A stretch of 30,503 nt of DNA, taken from positions 1 to 30,503 of the forward strand of contig JBJHBH010000040.1 in NCBI GenBank assembly GCA_050485365.1. Reading direction: 5' to 3'. The first letter of the stretch is position 1. Each line of letters opens with the position of its first letter. The position numbers and the translations under genes are program-made. Below, in pieces: positions 15,644 to 24,102 of this stretch. The notes under the pieces were generated by a model. That model made no database searches. It had not been told where the DNA came from and was given only the letters and a program-made list of their open reading frames with translations. Origin of the DNA: JARFUG01 sp050485365 (GTDB lineage: Bacteria; Desulfobacterota; Desulfuromonadia; Desulfuromonadales; JACZKF01).

Positions 15644-18600
15644 TTGAAAAAGATTTTTCGCGAATTCCTGAAATACTTCCTTCCTTTCTTGTTTTGTGTC
15701 GCTTTGGTCGTTTTTCTGGCGTCCATCACCAGCAGGCGCGACCACATCAACCTCATCGCCTCCGAGCAAAACGGCTTGCTGATGCGTCAGCAGCAGGTTT
15801 TTCAGACGACCGTCGGCGCTCTCTTCTCCGACGCCCTCCTTCTGGCCGAGATCACTTCGCAGCAGATCGCCGACTATACGGAGCTGGGCGCCATCAAGCG
15901 ACTTGAGGGCGAATTCATCGCCTTTGCGCAGGTGAAGGGAGTCTACGACCAGGTTCGCTATATCGACAGATCCGGGGTGGAGCGTCTGAGGGTAGACCTG
16001 ACCCCGTTGGGGGTTCGCCTTGTGCCGAAGCAGGAACTGCAGGACAAAAGCGATCGGTATTATTTCAAGAACGCCCTCCTTCCTCGAGGGCAGGTATACG
16101 TCTCGGCGTTCGATCTGAATGTGGAGGCGGGCGAAGTCGAGAATCCGCCCAAACCGACCCTGCGTATCTCGTCGCCTGTCGTCGATGAGGAGGAGATCTT
16201 ACGGGGGGTGATCGTCCTCAACTACCTCGGAGACGATCTGCTCGCAAAGCTGCGAAGGATCTCCCAGCATTCGCGCGGCGAGAACATGCTCGTCAATCCC
16301 GAGGGCTACATGCTCATCAGCGGGGCCGCCGAGGACGAGTGGGGCTTCATGTATGAGGAGCGATCCGCGAAGACCCTCGCCGCTCTCCTGCCCGGGGAGT
16401 GGGAGCGGATCAGCGCCGAGGACAGCGGACAGTTCATCAGCGAGCGGGGCATGGTGAGCTTCGCCACGGTGTCTGCCTTCCCGGAGCTGACGAACGGCTC
16501 ACTGAGCTTCGCGGGAGGGCAGGCCTACGAGCGCTGGAAGCTCGTCTCGGTGGTCGACGCCTCCCAGCTCAATCCGCCGTGGTGGGGGGTCTTTCTTGGG
16601 ACGACCGCTTTTTTGACGATCCTTTTCAGCACCATCATGCTGGAGTGGACGCGCGCGCGCATCCGTCGCCAGGAGGGGCTCTCGCTGCTCAGGGAGAGCG
16701 AGGAGCGCTTCCGCAACGCCTTTGACTTTTCCGCCATCGGGATGGCTCTCATCGCTCCCGACGGTCGCTTTTTGCAGGTCAACGGCTCGCTGTGCGGCAT
16801 TGTCGGGCGCGCCGAAGCAGAGCTTTTGGACATGAATTTGCGTCAGGTGCTCTATTCCGAAGACGCGGCGGTGGTGCTCGGCCGGATCGAAGAGTTGTTT
16901 GGGGGATACACCCCCGGATTTCACACAGAAATGCGCTGCGTCCACGAAGCCGGGCATCCGGTCTGGACTCTTCTGTCGGCCTCGGTGGTGAAGAATGCCG
17001 AAGAGAAGATCGTCTACGCCATCGCACAAATCGAGGATATCAACGAGCGCAAGCTCGCCCAGGAGGCGCTGGTCAGGGCGAAGCTCGCGGCCGAGGAGGC
17101 CAACCGTGCCAAGGGCGATTTCCTGGCGAACATGAGCCACGAGATCCGCACGCCGATGAACGCCATCATCGGCATGACCCACCTCGTCCTGCAGACCGAC
17201 CTGACCGCCAAACAGCGCGACTATCTGGAGAAGCTCAAATTTTCCTCCTCGTCGCTGCTCGGAATTCTGAACGACATCCTCGATTTCTCCAAGATCGAAG
17301 CGGGAAAGATCGAGATGGAGTCGGTCGACTTCAGCCTCGAACAGGTCCTGGATCATGTGGCGACGACTGTGGGGGAGAAGGCCCACGCCAAAGGGCTGGA
17401 GCTTCTTTTTCGTGTCGATCCGGCGACGCCGGGGATGCTTAGGGGCGATCCGCTTCGCCTCGGCCAGATTCTCATCAATCTGGTCGGCAATGCCGTGAAA
17501 TTCACCGACAAGGGGGAAGTCGTCGTCTCGGTGGAGTTGCTGCGCGACGAAGAAGAAGAGGTGACTTTGCGTTTCGCCGTGCGCGACACCGGCATCGGTC
17601 TGACACCCGAGCAGCAGTCGCGTCTTTTTCAGGCCTTCACCCAGGCCGATACCTCTTCGACCCGAAAGTACGGCGGTACGGGGTTGGGGCTCACCATCTC
17701 GAAGCGTCTGGTGACGATGATGGGAGGCGATATCGGCGTGCAGAGCGCGGCCGGGGCGGGGAGCGTCTTTCACTTCACCGTCGCGCTCAATCGTCAGGGG
17801 CTCTCATACCAGCAGTGCCTTCTGCCGCCGGAAGATTTCCGCGGGATGCGGGTCCTTGTCGTCGACGACAACCCCACCGCCCGCGAGATTCTGCACACTC
17901 TTCTCGAATCGATGTCCTTTCGGGTGTCGAGCGTCGACAGCACCTCTGCAGCCGTCGATGAACTGGCGCTGGCGATGCGGGTCGCGCAACCGTACGGCCT
18001 CGTGCTAATGGACTGGCAGATGCCGCAGATCAACGGCGTCGAGGCGACGCGGATGATCCGCAGCGATCCCCGCCTGCCAAACCCGCCTACAGTCATCATG
18101 GTGACCGCCTTCGGGCGGGATGAGGTCATGCGCAGCGCGGCCGGCGCCGGCGTCTCCTCGTTTCTTCTCAAGCCGGTCCACCCCTCGGTCCTGTTCAACA
18201 CCATCGTCTCCCTTTTTCAAAAAGGGACGTCCGTGTGCGGCCGAGGGATCGTGCAATCGAAGCCGTCGGGCGCGAATGGCGCGGATCTTCAAGGGGCGCG
18301 GATTCTGCTCGTGGAGGACAACGCCATCAACCGCCAGGTCGCTTCCGAGCTCCTTGGCGCCGAAGGGATGGAGGTGTCGATCGCCGTCAACGGCAAGGAG
18401 GGGGTTGAGATGGCCGCCGCAGTCGATCCTCCTTTTGATGCGGTGCTGATGGATCTACAGATGCCGGTGATGGACGGGTATGAGGCGACGCGTCTTATGC
18501 GCGCCGATGCGCGCCTGCGCCGCATGCCGATCATCGCCATGACGGCTCATGCCCTCGTCGAGGAACGGCAGAAGTGTCTCGATGCGGGAATGAACGACCA

Positions 18601-19354
18601 CATACCCAAGCCCATCGACCCGGACTTGGTCTTCAGCACCCTTCGCCGCTGGGTCGGTCCGGGCGCCAAGGGGGCGAGCGGAGCCGAAGGCTTCGCGGCG
18701 GCCGAGCCTGCAGCCTCCTCTTTGCAGATCCCCGGCATCGATGTCCGGGGGGCGCTTCGCCGCCTTCGGGGAAACGAGACGCTCTTTTTGCGCTTACTCG
18801 ACGATTTCAGGAACAATCAACTCTGCGGATTCAGCGAACTGGAGTCGGCTGTCGGTTCGGGAGATCTCGAGGGCGCCCGCCGACTCGTGCACTCTCTTCG
18901 AGGGGTGGCCGGAAACCTCTCGGCCGACGGTCTCTTCGACATCGCCTCTCGCCTTGAGGCGGCTCTCGGACAGGGCGCCGACGTGACACCTCTGGTCAAG
19001 GAGATGGGAGAGCGCATGGCCGAGTTGCAGGTCGCTCTGTCGGTGGCCCTGCCCGGAACGGACTCTCATGCATCGTCCGCATCCGGTGCGGACGCCGTCA
19101 CCGTCACTCCCCCCCAAAGGGAAGAGATCTCGGCGTGCATCGAGGCAATGAGCGTGCTGCTGAAAAAAAACAGCATGGAGGCCCGGCGCCTCTTCCCCGA
19201 GTTATGCCGCGCCCTGGGCGCACAGGGGTGCGCAAGCGAGCTGTCGCAGATGGAGAAAATGTTGGAGCGCCTCGATTTCAAGGCGGCCCTGAACGTGCTT
19301 GAAGATCTGAACGCGGCTCTTGGGGGCGCCTTGGGGATGAGGGAAAAAGGATGA
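15644..19354 (+). CDS. Hybrid sensor histidine kinase (Cache-like sensor, PAS, HisKA, HATPase, two receivers, Hpt)
   Basis: This 1236-residue protein has a first membrane segment at about 11-29, a ~280-residue periplasmic sensor that looks like a double-Cache domain (VYDQVRYIDRSGVERLRVDL near 100), and a second membrane segment at about 315-335. A PAS domain follows (about 350-465), then a HisKA dimerisation helix with phospho-acceptor H499 in NMSHEIRTPMN, an HATPase domain (NLVGNAVKF; DTGIGL; GGTGLGL), two receivers with D790 (LMDWQMP) and D937 (LMDLQMP), and an Hpt domain with H1083 (VHSLRGVAGNL). A complete internal phosphorelay is thus present. The C-terminal ~100 residues resemble a second, His-less Hpt bundle. 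The start is TTG because the next in-frame starts would remove the first membrane segment. It overlaps the GGDEF gene (ATGA), which is its likely output. Confidence 0.92.
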   Translation: MKKIFREFLKYFLPFLFCVALVVFLASITSRRDHINLIASEQNGLLMRQQQVFQTTVGALFSDALLLAEITSQQIADYTELGAIKRLEGEFIAFAQVKGVYDQVRYIDRSGVERLRVDLTPLGVRLVPKQELQDKSDRYYFKNALLPRGQVYVSAFDLNVEAGEVENPPKPTLRISSPVVDEEEILRGVIVLNYLGDDLLAKLRRISQHSRGENMLVNPEGYMLISGAAEDEWGFMYEERSAKTLAALLPGEWERISAEDSGQFISERGMVSFATVSAFPELTNGSLSFAGGQAYERWKLVSVVDASQLNPPWWGVFLGTTAFLTILFSTIMLEWTRARIRRQEGLSLLRESEERFRNAFDFSAIGMALIAPDGRFLQVNGSLCGIVGRAEAELLDMNLRQVLYSEDAAVVLGRIEELFGGYTPGFHTEMRCVHEAGHPVWTLLSASVVKNAEEKIVYAIAQIEDINERKLAQEALVRAKLAAEEANRAKGDFLANMSHEIRTPMNAIIGMTHLVLQTDLTAKQRDYLEKLKFSSSSLLGILNDILDFSKIEAGKIEMESVDFSLEQVLDHVATTVGEKAHAKGLELLFRVDPATPGMLRGDPLRLGQILINLVGNAVKFTDKGEVVVSVELLRDEEEEVTLRFAVRDTGIGLTPEQQSRLFQAFTQADTSSTRKYGGTGLGLTISKRLVTMMGGDIGVQSAAGAGSVFHFTVALNRQGLSYQQCLLPPEDFRGMRVLVVDDNPTAREILHTLLESMSFRVSSVDSTSAAVDELALAMRVAQPYGLVLMDWQMPQINGVEATRMIRSDPRLPNPPTVIMVTAFGRDEVMRSAAGAGVSSFLLKPVHPSVLFNTIVSLFQKGTSVCGRGIVQSKPSGANGADLQGARILLVEDNAINRQVASELLGAEGMEVSIAVNGKEGVEMAAAVDPPFDAVLMDLQMPVMDGYEATRLMRADARLRRMPIIAMTAHALVEERQKCLDAGMNDHIPKPIDPDLVFSTLRRWVGPGAKGASGAEGFAAAEPAASSLQIPGIDVRGALRRLRGNETLFLRLLDDFRNNQLCGFSELESAVGSGDLEGARRLVHSLRGVAGNLSADGLFDIASRLEAALGQGADVTPLVKEMGERMAELQVALSVALPGTDSHASSASGADAVTVTPPQREEISACIEAMSVLLKKNSMEARRLFPELCRALGAQGCASELSQMEKMLERLDFKAALNVLEDLNAALGGALGMREKG

Positions 19355-20253
19355 TGTACGACCAGAGACAGAAGGTACTGATCGTCGACGACACCCCCAC
19401 CAATATCGAGATTCTCAACGAGCTGATTTCGGAGGAGTGCGAGGTGCTGTTCGCCTTGAGCGGGGAGGACGCCCTTGAGATGGCTGCCATGCACGAGCCT
19501 GACCTGATTCTGCTCGACATCATGATGCCGGGGATGGACGGGTACGAGGTCTGCAGGCGGCTCAAGGCAGACCCCAAGCTGGTCGCCGTCCCCGTCATCT
19601 TCATCACCGCCATGTCGATGGAGGAGGACGAGGTGCGCGGGTTGCAGATGGGCGCCATCGACTACATCACCAAGCCGATCAGTCCGGTCATCACCCTGGC
19701 CCGCATCCGCAACCACCTCGAGCTCAAACGCACTCGCGACCTTCTAGCGCAGATCGCTCTGATCGATGCGTTGACGGGGATTCCCAACCGAAAGCGTTTC
19801 GACATCGAGCTTGCAAAGGAGTGGCAGCGATCGATGCGCTCCGGCTCGGCGGTCGGTCTTTTGATGATCGACATCGACTGCTTTAAAAATTACAACGACC
19901 ACTACGGCCATCCGGCCGGAGACACCTGTTTGCGGGCAGTGGCCGGGGCGATCCTGTCGGCCCTGCGGCGCCCGGTGGATCTTGCCGCCCGCTACGGTGG
20001 GGAAGAGTTCGCCTGCATCCTGCCGGATACCGATCTCGATGGGTCGCTAAAGGTCGCAGGAGATGTCCTTCGCTCGGTTTCAGACCTTGCACTTCCCCAT
20101 GACTTCTCTACCGCCGCCGGTATGGTCAGCGTCAGCATCGGCGTGGCCTCCGGCGTTCCTCCCCAGGACAGCATCCCGTTGTCGCTCATCGAATCGGCCG
20201 ATCAACAGCTCTACCGCGCCAAAAAACAGGGTCGCAACCGCGTATTGGGATAA
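19351..20253 (+). CDS. Response regulator diguanylate cyclase (REC-GGDEF)
   Basis: This 300-residue protein starts with a receiver domain (residues 8-125; acidic pair D13/D14, phospho-acceptor D56 in LLDIMMPG, K108 in the TKP turn). It ends with a GGDEF domain. The catalytic motif is GGEEF (216-220), and the product-inhibition I-site RPVD (207-210) lies exactly five residues before it, so the enzyme should make c-di-GMP and be feedback-inhibited. Phosphorylation by the upstream hybrid kinase is the obvious input, since the genes overlap by ATGA. The first ATG (19351) or the adjacent one at 19354 could be used; GGAAAAAGG precedes both. Later GGDEF landmarks are intact (SIGVA; ADQQLYRAKKQGRNRV). 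Confidence 0.93.
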   Translation: MMYDQRQKVLIVDDTPTNIEILNELISEECEVLFALSGEDALEMAAMHEPDLILLDIMMPGMDGYEVCRRLKADPKLVAVPVIFITAMSMEEDEVRGLQMGAIDYITKPISPVITLARIRNHLELKRTRDLLAQIALIDALTGIPNRKRFDIELAKEWQRSMRSGSAVGLLMIDIDCFKNYNDHYGHPAGDTCLRAVAGAILSALRRPVDLAARYGGEEFACILPDTDLDGSLKVAGDVLRSVSDLALPHDFSTAAGMVSVSIGVASGVPPQDSIPLSLIESADQQLYRAKKQGRNRVLG

Positions 20254-20330
20254 AGAACCCGCAGCGAACGCGGCAAGAGCCCTCCGGGTGACAGGATCGA
20301 CAGCCGTTCGGATGGGCACTGCTCGATCGT

Positions 20331-21485
20331 TTATGGATGCTCATCGACAATTCTGCCGAGCTTGTCGAGCGAACGGCGAAGGACGGCGGCGACCTTTTCG
20401 TCCCTTTCGGTGCGCAGGGCCTTGCGCAGGGCCGATCGGCTTCGCCATCCGGTGCGCTCGCCGACTTCGCCGAGCGCCCAGGCCGCCAGCAGCCGGACCG
20501 GTTCGGCGTCGCTCGTGAGCGCGCGGCGCAGGCGGGACAGGTTCGGTTTGACGTCGATGCCGAGGCGCGCGCAGCCGTAGGCCGCAGCGGCCTGGACGAC
20601 CGGGTGCTCGTCAGCGCTCAGCAGCTTCAGTTGGTGTACGACATCCTTTTCGCTGTTTTGCAGCTCGCCCAGAGCGAGAGCGATGTTGCGGCGCACCTGA
20701 GGCGATTCGTCGCGCGACAACGCCAAAAGTTGGGGGAGGGCCGCCGCCGCCTGCGGACCGGTGCGGCCGAGCGAGGCGACGGCCCCGGCCCGGATCGTTT
20801 CGTCGGCGTCGTCCAGCGCGCTGATGCGCGCCTGCAGGGAATCGCTGATTGTCGGATCGATCTGGCGCAGGATGCTCTGATAGTGGGAGCGCAGGGGATC
20901 GTCGGCGGCGTCGTGCAGGTCTGCGAGCCTCACCAGCGCGGGGCGAGAGCGATCGCCCCACCTCCCCAGCGCCTGGGCGGCGTACCCCTGCACGTTGGCG
21001 TCCGAGGCGTCCAGAGCGTTGAGCATGGCGGGGATCGCCTGGTCGGTGAGCGGGCGCGGCAGGTTCGGATAGCGGCCGATGGCGCCGCAGGCCATGCGGG
21101 ACCAGTCGTAGTAGCGCATCTCCAGGGTCGATTCGAGGGTGATGAGAAGCACCGGCACGGCCTCGGCCTCGCAGCAGGCGTGATGCGCCAGGGATTCGGC
21201 GGCGAAGATGCGCGCCCATCCGTCGGCGTGGAAGATGAGGTCTCTGAGGGAATGGGTCCAGCCCCGGATCGACGGTCCCATCTCGCGGATCTTCTCCCAC
21301 GCCCGGATCCGCCTGGACCAGCTCTTCGAATCGCTCAGAATGTCGACCAGGCGGAGTATTTCCGGATCGGCCTCGAGACGGCCGATTTCGTCGAGGCTCC
21401 GGCTGGCGAGCTCGGAGCGGCCGTACCACAGAACCAGTGTTTTCGACTCCACCATGGCGCCGATATCGTCTTCGTCGTAATACAT
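20331..21485 (-). CDS. HEAT-repeat protein
   Basis: This 384-residue protein is built from helical pairs. From about residue 60 the typical HEAT/PBS-lyase pattern appears repeatedly, for example NVQGYAAQALGRWGDR, TIRAGAVASLGRTGP, QVRRNIALALGELQ, VVQAAAAYGCARLGI and PVRLLAAWALGEVGER, at about 33-38-residue intervals. HEAT solenoids are scaffolds for protein binding. The most probable start is ATG 21485, because AAGGTG (21498-21493) lies seven bases before it. An in-frame GTG at 21494 would overlap that site. It follows the J-domain-like gene at a 10-base gap, so the two are one operon. The gene is convergent with the cyclase, 78 bases away, with no clear terminator between. Confidence 0.85.
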   Translation of the reverse strand: MYYDEDDIGAMVESKTLVLWYGRSELASRSLDEIGRLEADPEILRLVDILSDSKSWSRRIRAWEKIREMGPSIRGWTHSLRDLIFHADGWARIFAAESLAHHACCEAEAVPVLLITLESTLEMRYYDWSRMACGAIGRYPNLPRPLTDQAIPAMLNALDASDANVQGYAAQALGRWGDRSRPALVRLADLHDAADDPLRSHYQSILRQIDPTISDSLQARISALDDADETIRAGAVASLGRTGPQAAAALPQLLALSRDESPQVRRNIALALGELQNSEKDVVHQLKLLSADEHPVVQAAAAYGCARLGIDVKPNLSRLRRALTSDAEPVRLLAAWALGEVGERTGWRSRSALRKALRTERDEKVAAVLRRSLDKLGRIVDEHP

Positions 21486-21495
21486 GGGGGTCACC

Positions 21496-22272
21496 TTAAA
21501 GCTCGGCCAATTCTCGTCTGGCCGAAGCGATCTTTCGTTCGATGTCCTGCGCCAGCTCGGCGAGCAGGTCGCGCCCCTGACGGGAGGCCTCGCGGCTGCG
21601 CAGCATCAGGCGGTGCAGCGGCGACGATTTCAACCGCCTCACCTGCTCGTCGAGGTGGGCGAGCCTGTCGCGGCTGCGCTCGATGGTGCGCTCGAGCCTT
21701 GACGCCTCGGCGTCGGGATCGTCCTCCGCGACGGCCTCGGGGCTTTTGCGCCATGCCTCCAGTATATCCTCCATCCCCCGGATGTCGCCGCGGGCGTAGG
21801 CGGCGTTGAGATCGGCCATGAGGCGCGTGCGCACCCGGCGCGCCTCGTCGTCGTCGGCCAGGTCCGGGTGAAGCTCCGCGGCGATTTTGCGGTAGATTTT
21901 TTTAGCCGACGCGCTGGGTGGGGGCGGGGGGGGAGGGGGAGAATCGGCGCTCTCGCTCTGCCAGCGCTCGTACTCGTCTCTGGAGCGCGCGGCGCGCGCC
22001 CGTCGTCTGCGGGCGCGCGCTGCCGGCGCATCCTCCCACGGAGATCGCGCCGCCTTTTTTTCGGCCAACCGCGCCAGCACCTCGTCGAGCTCGGCGTAGA
22101 GCCGGCCCATGGTGCGGTAGTACCTGCCCTGGAACCGCGCCAACTCCCCCTGGATGCGCTTGTGCTCCATCTCCCGTTCGGTCAGCTGCCGGGCGATCTC
22201 GCGCAGCGTTGCGCGCAGGGTGCGGAGCCGCTCCTGCGAACGGCTCGGGGTGACGGCGAGGTCGGTCTCCAT
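21496..22272 (-). CDS. J-domain-like protein with coiled-coil flanks
   Basis: This 258-residue protein has a long N-terminal helical/coiled-coil region (about 11-75), an Arg/Ala-rich linker, an eight-proline run (112-119), and then a short DnaJ-type segment: a positively charged helix KKIYRKIAAEL, the HPD tripeptide (135-137) and a following helix ending in MADLNAAYARGD. A second coiled coil occupies 190-256. HPD is the motif J-proteins use to stimulate Hsp70 ATPase. Helix I of a full J domain is not obvious here, so this may be a minimal or degenerate J module. The start at 22272 has GGGAGG before it. An open frame extends to 22404, but that part lies in the palindromic repeat and is rejected. 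It is followed by the HEAT-repeat gene in the same operon. Confidence 0.78.
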   Translation of the reverse strand: METDLAVTPSRSQERLRTLRATLREIARQLTEREMEHKRIQGELARFQGRYYRTMGRLYAELDEVLARLAEKKAARSPWEDAPAARARRRRARAARSRDEYERWQSESADSPPPPPPPPSASAKKIYRKIAAELHPDLADDDEARRVRTRLMADLNAAYARGDIRGMEDILEAWRKSPEAVAEDDPDAEASRLERTIERSRDRLAHLDEQVRRLKSSPLHRLMLRSREASRQGRDLLAELAQDIERKIASARRELAEL

Positions 22273-22325
22273 GATCCTCCCTTCGGCTTGCGCGGTTGCC
22301 TTGGCGGCCGGGTATGATAAGGATT

Positions 22326-22452
22326 GATGGCGTCGCAAAAACTCACCAACTGCTGCGTTGCTGCCATTGGTCTCGCTGCTTCGACGTACATAAGTACGCC
22401 TCATTGCTCGACAATGGCGCGCCTTGCATTTGGCGCTTTTTGCTTAGCCATC
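22326..22452 (+). repeat. 127-bp imperfect palindromic intergenic element
   Basis: The stretch begins GATGGC and ends GCCATC, and its two halves are imperfect reverse complements over essentially the whole length. Matching blocks include GCAAAAA (22334-22340, one base off at the end) against the TTTTTGC at 22436-22442, and GCCATTG (22363-22369) against CAATGGC (22412-22418). The centre is CGTACATAAGTACG (22385-22398). It sits between divergently oriented genes and overlaps no real gene. The layout fits a REP/MITE-like or other long-palindrome genomic repeat; only one copy is in this window. A perfect TGCTTTC-ttgc-GAAAGCA hairpin (22460-22477) lies just to its right. The remaining ~115 bases before the next gene hold nothing else I can support. 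Confidence 0.7.
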
Positions 22453-22593
22453 CCCATTTTGCTTTCTTGCGAAAGCATCAAGGATTAGAAGGAAAACACC
22501 CCCGATGGCGGCGTCCGGACCCCCTAGCGCAAGGGTATCGGAATCCGCCCCGATGACAAATGCGACGGCTCGGCCGTGTTCGAGGAGGGAGCA

Positions 22594-23142
22594 GTGAAGG
22601 AAATCTATCGCAAGGTCCTGCACGATCTCGCCCATATCTCCCCGCAGATCGGGGTTGGGGTGGTGGTGTTCGTCATCGCCGCCATCGTCGGGGCGCTCAA
22701 CTCGCAAGTCGGCGGGGCCGCCGTGCAGGCCTTCGGCGAATTCGTTCAGGACCTCCTCGAGCTCGGCACCGGCGAGCTCATCGTGCAGATCTTTTTGCGC
22801 AACGCCAGCACGGCCGTCGCCTCCATCATCGGCGGGGCTCTCTTCGGCATCCTGCCACTGCTCAGCATCCTATTCAACGGCGTCCTCATGGGGGCGCTTC
22901 TGCGGATGATGCCGTGGGATTTCTGGAGAATCATCCCCCACGGCATCTTCGAGCTCCCCGCCATGTTCATCGCCTGGGGACTCGGGCTGTGGATCGGCGC
23001 CTGGATATTGGAGCCGCCGCGTTGGGAGAACCTCAAGTCGCGCCTGACCCGCGGACTGATCGTTTATCTGATGGTGATCCTGCCGCTGCTGGCGGTGGCG
23101 GCGGTGATCGAAGGGATCGCCGCGGGGATCTATCGCGGATGA
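22594..23142 (+). CDS. SpoIIM-family (stage II sporulation protein M-like, DUF95) membrane protein
   Basis: This 182-residue protein has about five hydrophobic segments (roughly 17-35, 66-95, 95-115, 115-140 and 155-178) and the DUF95/SpoIIM hallmarks: an N-A-S rich loop before helix two (IFLRNASTAVASIIGGALFGILP), a short re-entrant stretch FNGVLMGALL, and a helix with PHGIFELPAMFIAWGLGL. SpoIIM is needed for septal peptidoglycan hydrolysis in Bacillus sporulation, but its Gram-negative relatives are general membrane proteins with no proven role. The start is GTG 22594, because GAGGAGGGA (22582-22590) sits just before it. An in-frame GTG at 22576 would place that site inside the gene. It is followed by the PHP and metallophosphatase genes. 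Confidence 0.85.
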   Translation: MKEIYRKVLHDLAHISPQIGVGVVVFVIAAIVGALNSQVGGAAVQAFGEFVQDLLELGTGELIVQIFLRNASTAVASIIGGALFGILPLLSILFNGVLMGALLRMMPWDFWRIIPHGIFELPAMFIAWGLGLWIGAWILEPPRWENLKSRLTRGLIVYLMVILPLLAVAAVIEGIAAGIYRG

Positions 23143-23164
23143 AGCTGGCTGCACCCCCTTCCTT

Positions 23165-23202
23165 TGAGGCATAATGATCGAAGGCGCCGCCTTTGGGCCT
23201 CA
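23165..23202 (+). repeat. Nested hairpin between the SpoIIM-like and PHP genes
   Basis: TGAGGC (23165-23170) pairs with GCCTCA (23197-23202), enclosing a near-perfect inner palindrome AAGGCG-c-CGCCTT (23181-23193). The structure is 28 bases before the PHP start codon. It has no U-tract, so it is more likely a 5'-UTR or operator element than an intrinsic terminator. Confidence 0.4.
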
Positions 23203-23229
23203 TCATCTTTGCGTTCTGAAAGTTTCCGC

Positions 23230-24102
23230 ATGAAATTCATCGATCTGCATCTGCACAGCACCTGCTCCGACGGTCTTCATCCGCCCGGCGAGGTGGTCCG
23301 GATGGCTGCCAAGGCGGGGCTTTCGGCCATCGCCCTTTGCGACCACGACAACATCGACGGCATCGACGAGGCGATGGCCGCCGGACGCGAAGCCGGGGTG
23401 GAGGTCGTGACGGGGGTGGAGCTCTCGGTGGTGTGGGAGGAGATGGAGGATATCCACCTGCTCGGCTACGATTTCGACCATCGCGATGCGCCCCTGCGCG
23501 CGGCGCTGGGCGAGTTTCAGCGCTATCGCGAAGGGCGCAACGCGCGGATCGTCGAGCGGGTCAACGAGCAACTCGCATCGGAGGGGAAGGGCGCCATCGC
23601 CTTCTCGCGCGTGCTCGAACTGGCCGGAGGGACGATCGGCAGGCCGCACATCGCCATGGCCCTCATGGAGAAGGGGTACGGCGCCACCTCGGAGGAGGTC
23701 TTCCAGCGCTATCTCATCCCCTGCAACGTCCCCAAGCGCTTCTTCGCCGCGGCCGACGCCATCGCGCTGATCGAGGGGGCGGGGGGGATCGCCGTGCTCG
23801 CCCATCCCCAGTTCGTCAGCCCCGAGCGCCGCCAGATCCTGCGGGTGATCGATGCCCTGGTCCCCATGGGGCTCGCCGGGGTGGAGGTCTGGAACGCCGG
23901 CGCGACCAACGCCGACGTCGACTGGGGGATCACCGAGGCGCGCCGGCGGGGGCTCATCGTCACCGGGGGCTCCGATTTTCACGGCATCGACGGCGGCGAG
24001 ATCGCCCTGGGAGGGTGGCGGGGGAATCTGCGCGTCCCCTACCGCTGCGTCGAGGAGATCCGCGAGGCGGCGGCCCGGCGCCGCGAGGAGAAGGGGCGAT
24101 GA
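23230..24102 (+). CDS. PHP-domain phosphoesterase (RNase AM/YciV family)
   Basis: This 290-residue protein has the full PHP metal-site set: H7/H9 in DLHLHS, D14, H39 in LCDHDN, E64 in GVELS, H76, H140 in GRPH, H192 in LAHP, and D249/H251 in GSDFHG. Length and spacing match the E. coli RNase AM (YciV) and nucleoside 3',5'-bisphosphate phosphatase family, which trims 5' ends of rRNA and DNA or hydrolyses bisphosphonucleotides. It is cytosolic. The start is ATG 23230, where the family begins; an open frame upstream to 23164 lacks homology. Its stop overlaps the start of the phosphatase gene (ATGA), so they are co-translated. Confidence 0.9.
   Translation: MKFIDLHLHSTCSDGLHPPGEVVRMAAKAGLSAIALCDHDNIDGIDEAMAAGREAGVEVVTGVELSVVWEEMEDIHLLGYDFDHRDAPLRAALGEFQRYREGRNARIVERVNEQLASEGKGAIAFSRVLELAGGTIGRPHIAMALMEKGYGATSEEVFQRYLIPCNVPKRFFAAADAIALIEGAGGIAVLAHPQFVSPERRQILRVIDALVPMGLAGVEVWNAGATNADVDWGITEARRRGLIVTGGSDFHGIDGGEIALGGWRGNLRVPYRCVEEIREAAARRREEKGR

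Noticed and set aside
21928..21950. G-run/poly-proline tract as a repeat or frameshift site
   Set aside because: It encodes a poly-proline linker inside one intact frame; nothing indicates a shift.
22273..22404. N-terminal extension of the J-domain-like gene
   Set aside because: It is encoded by the palindromic repeat; ATG 22272 has a strong ribosome binding site.
23337..24098. Upstream extension of the metallophosphatase frame
   Set aside because: It lies out of frame across the whole PHP gene and is low-complexity; ATG 24099 starts the family domain.
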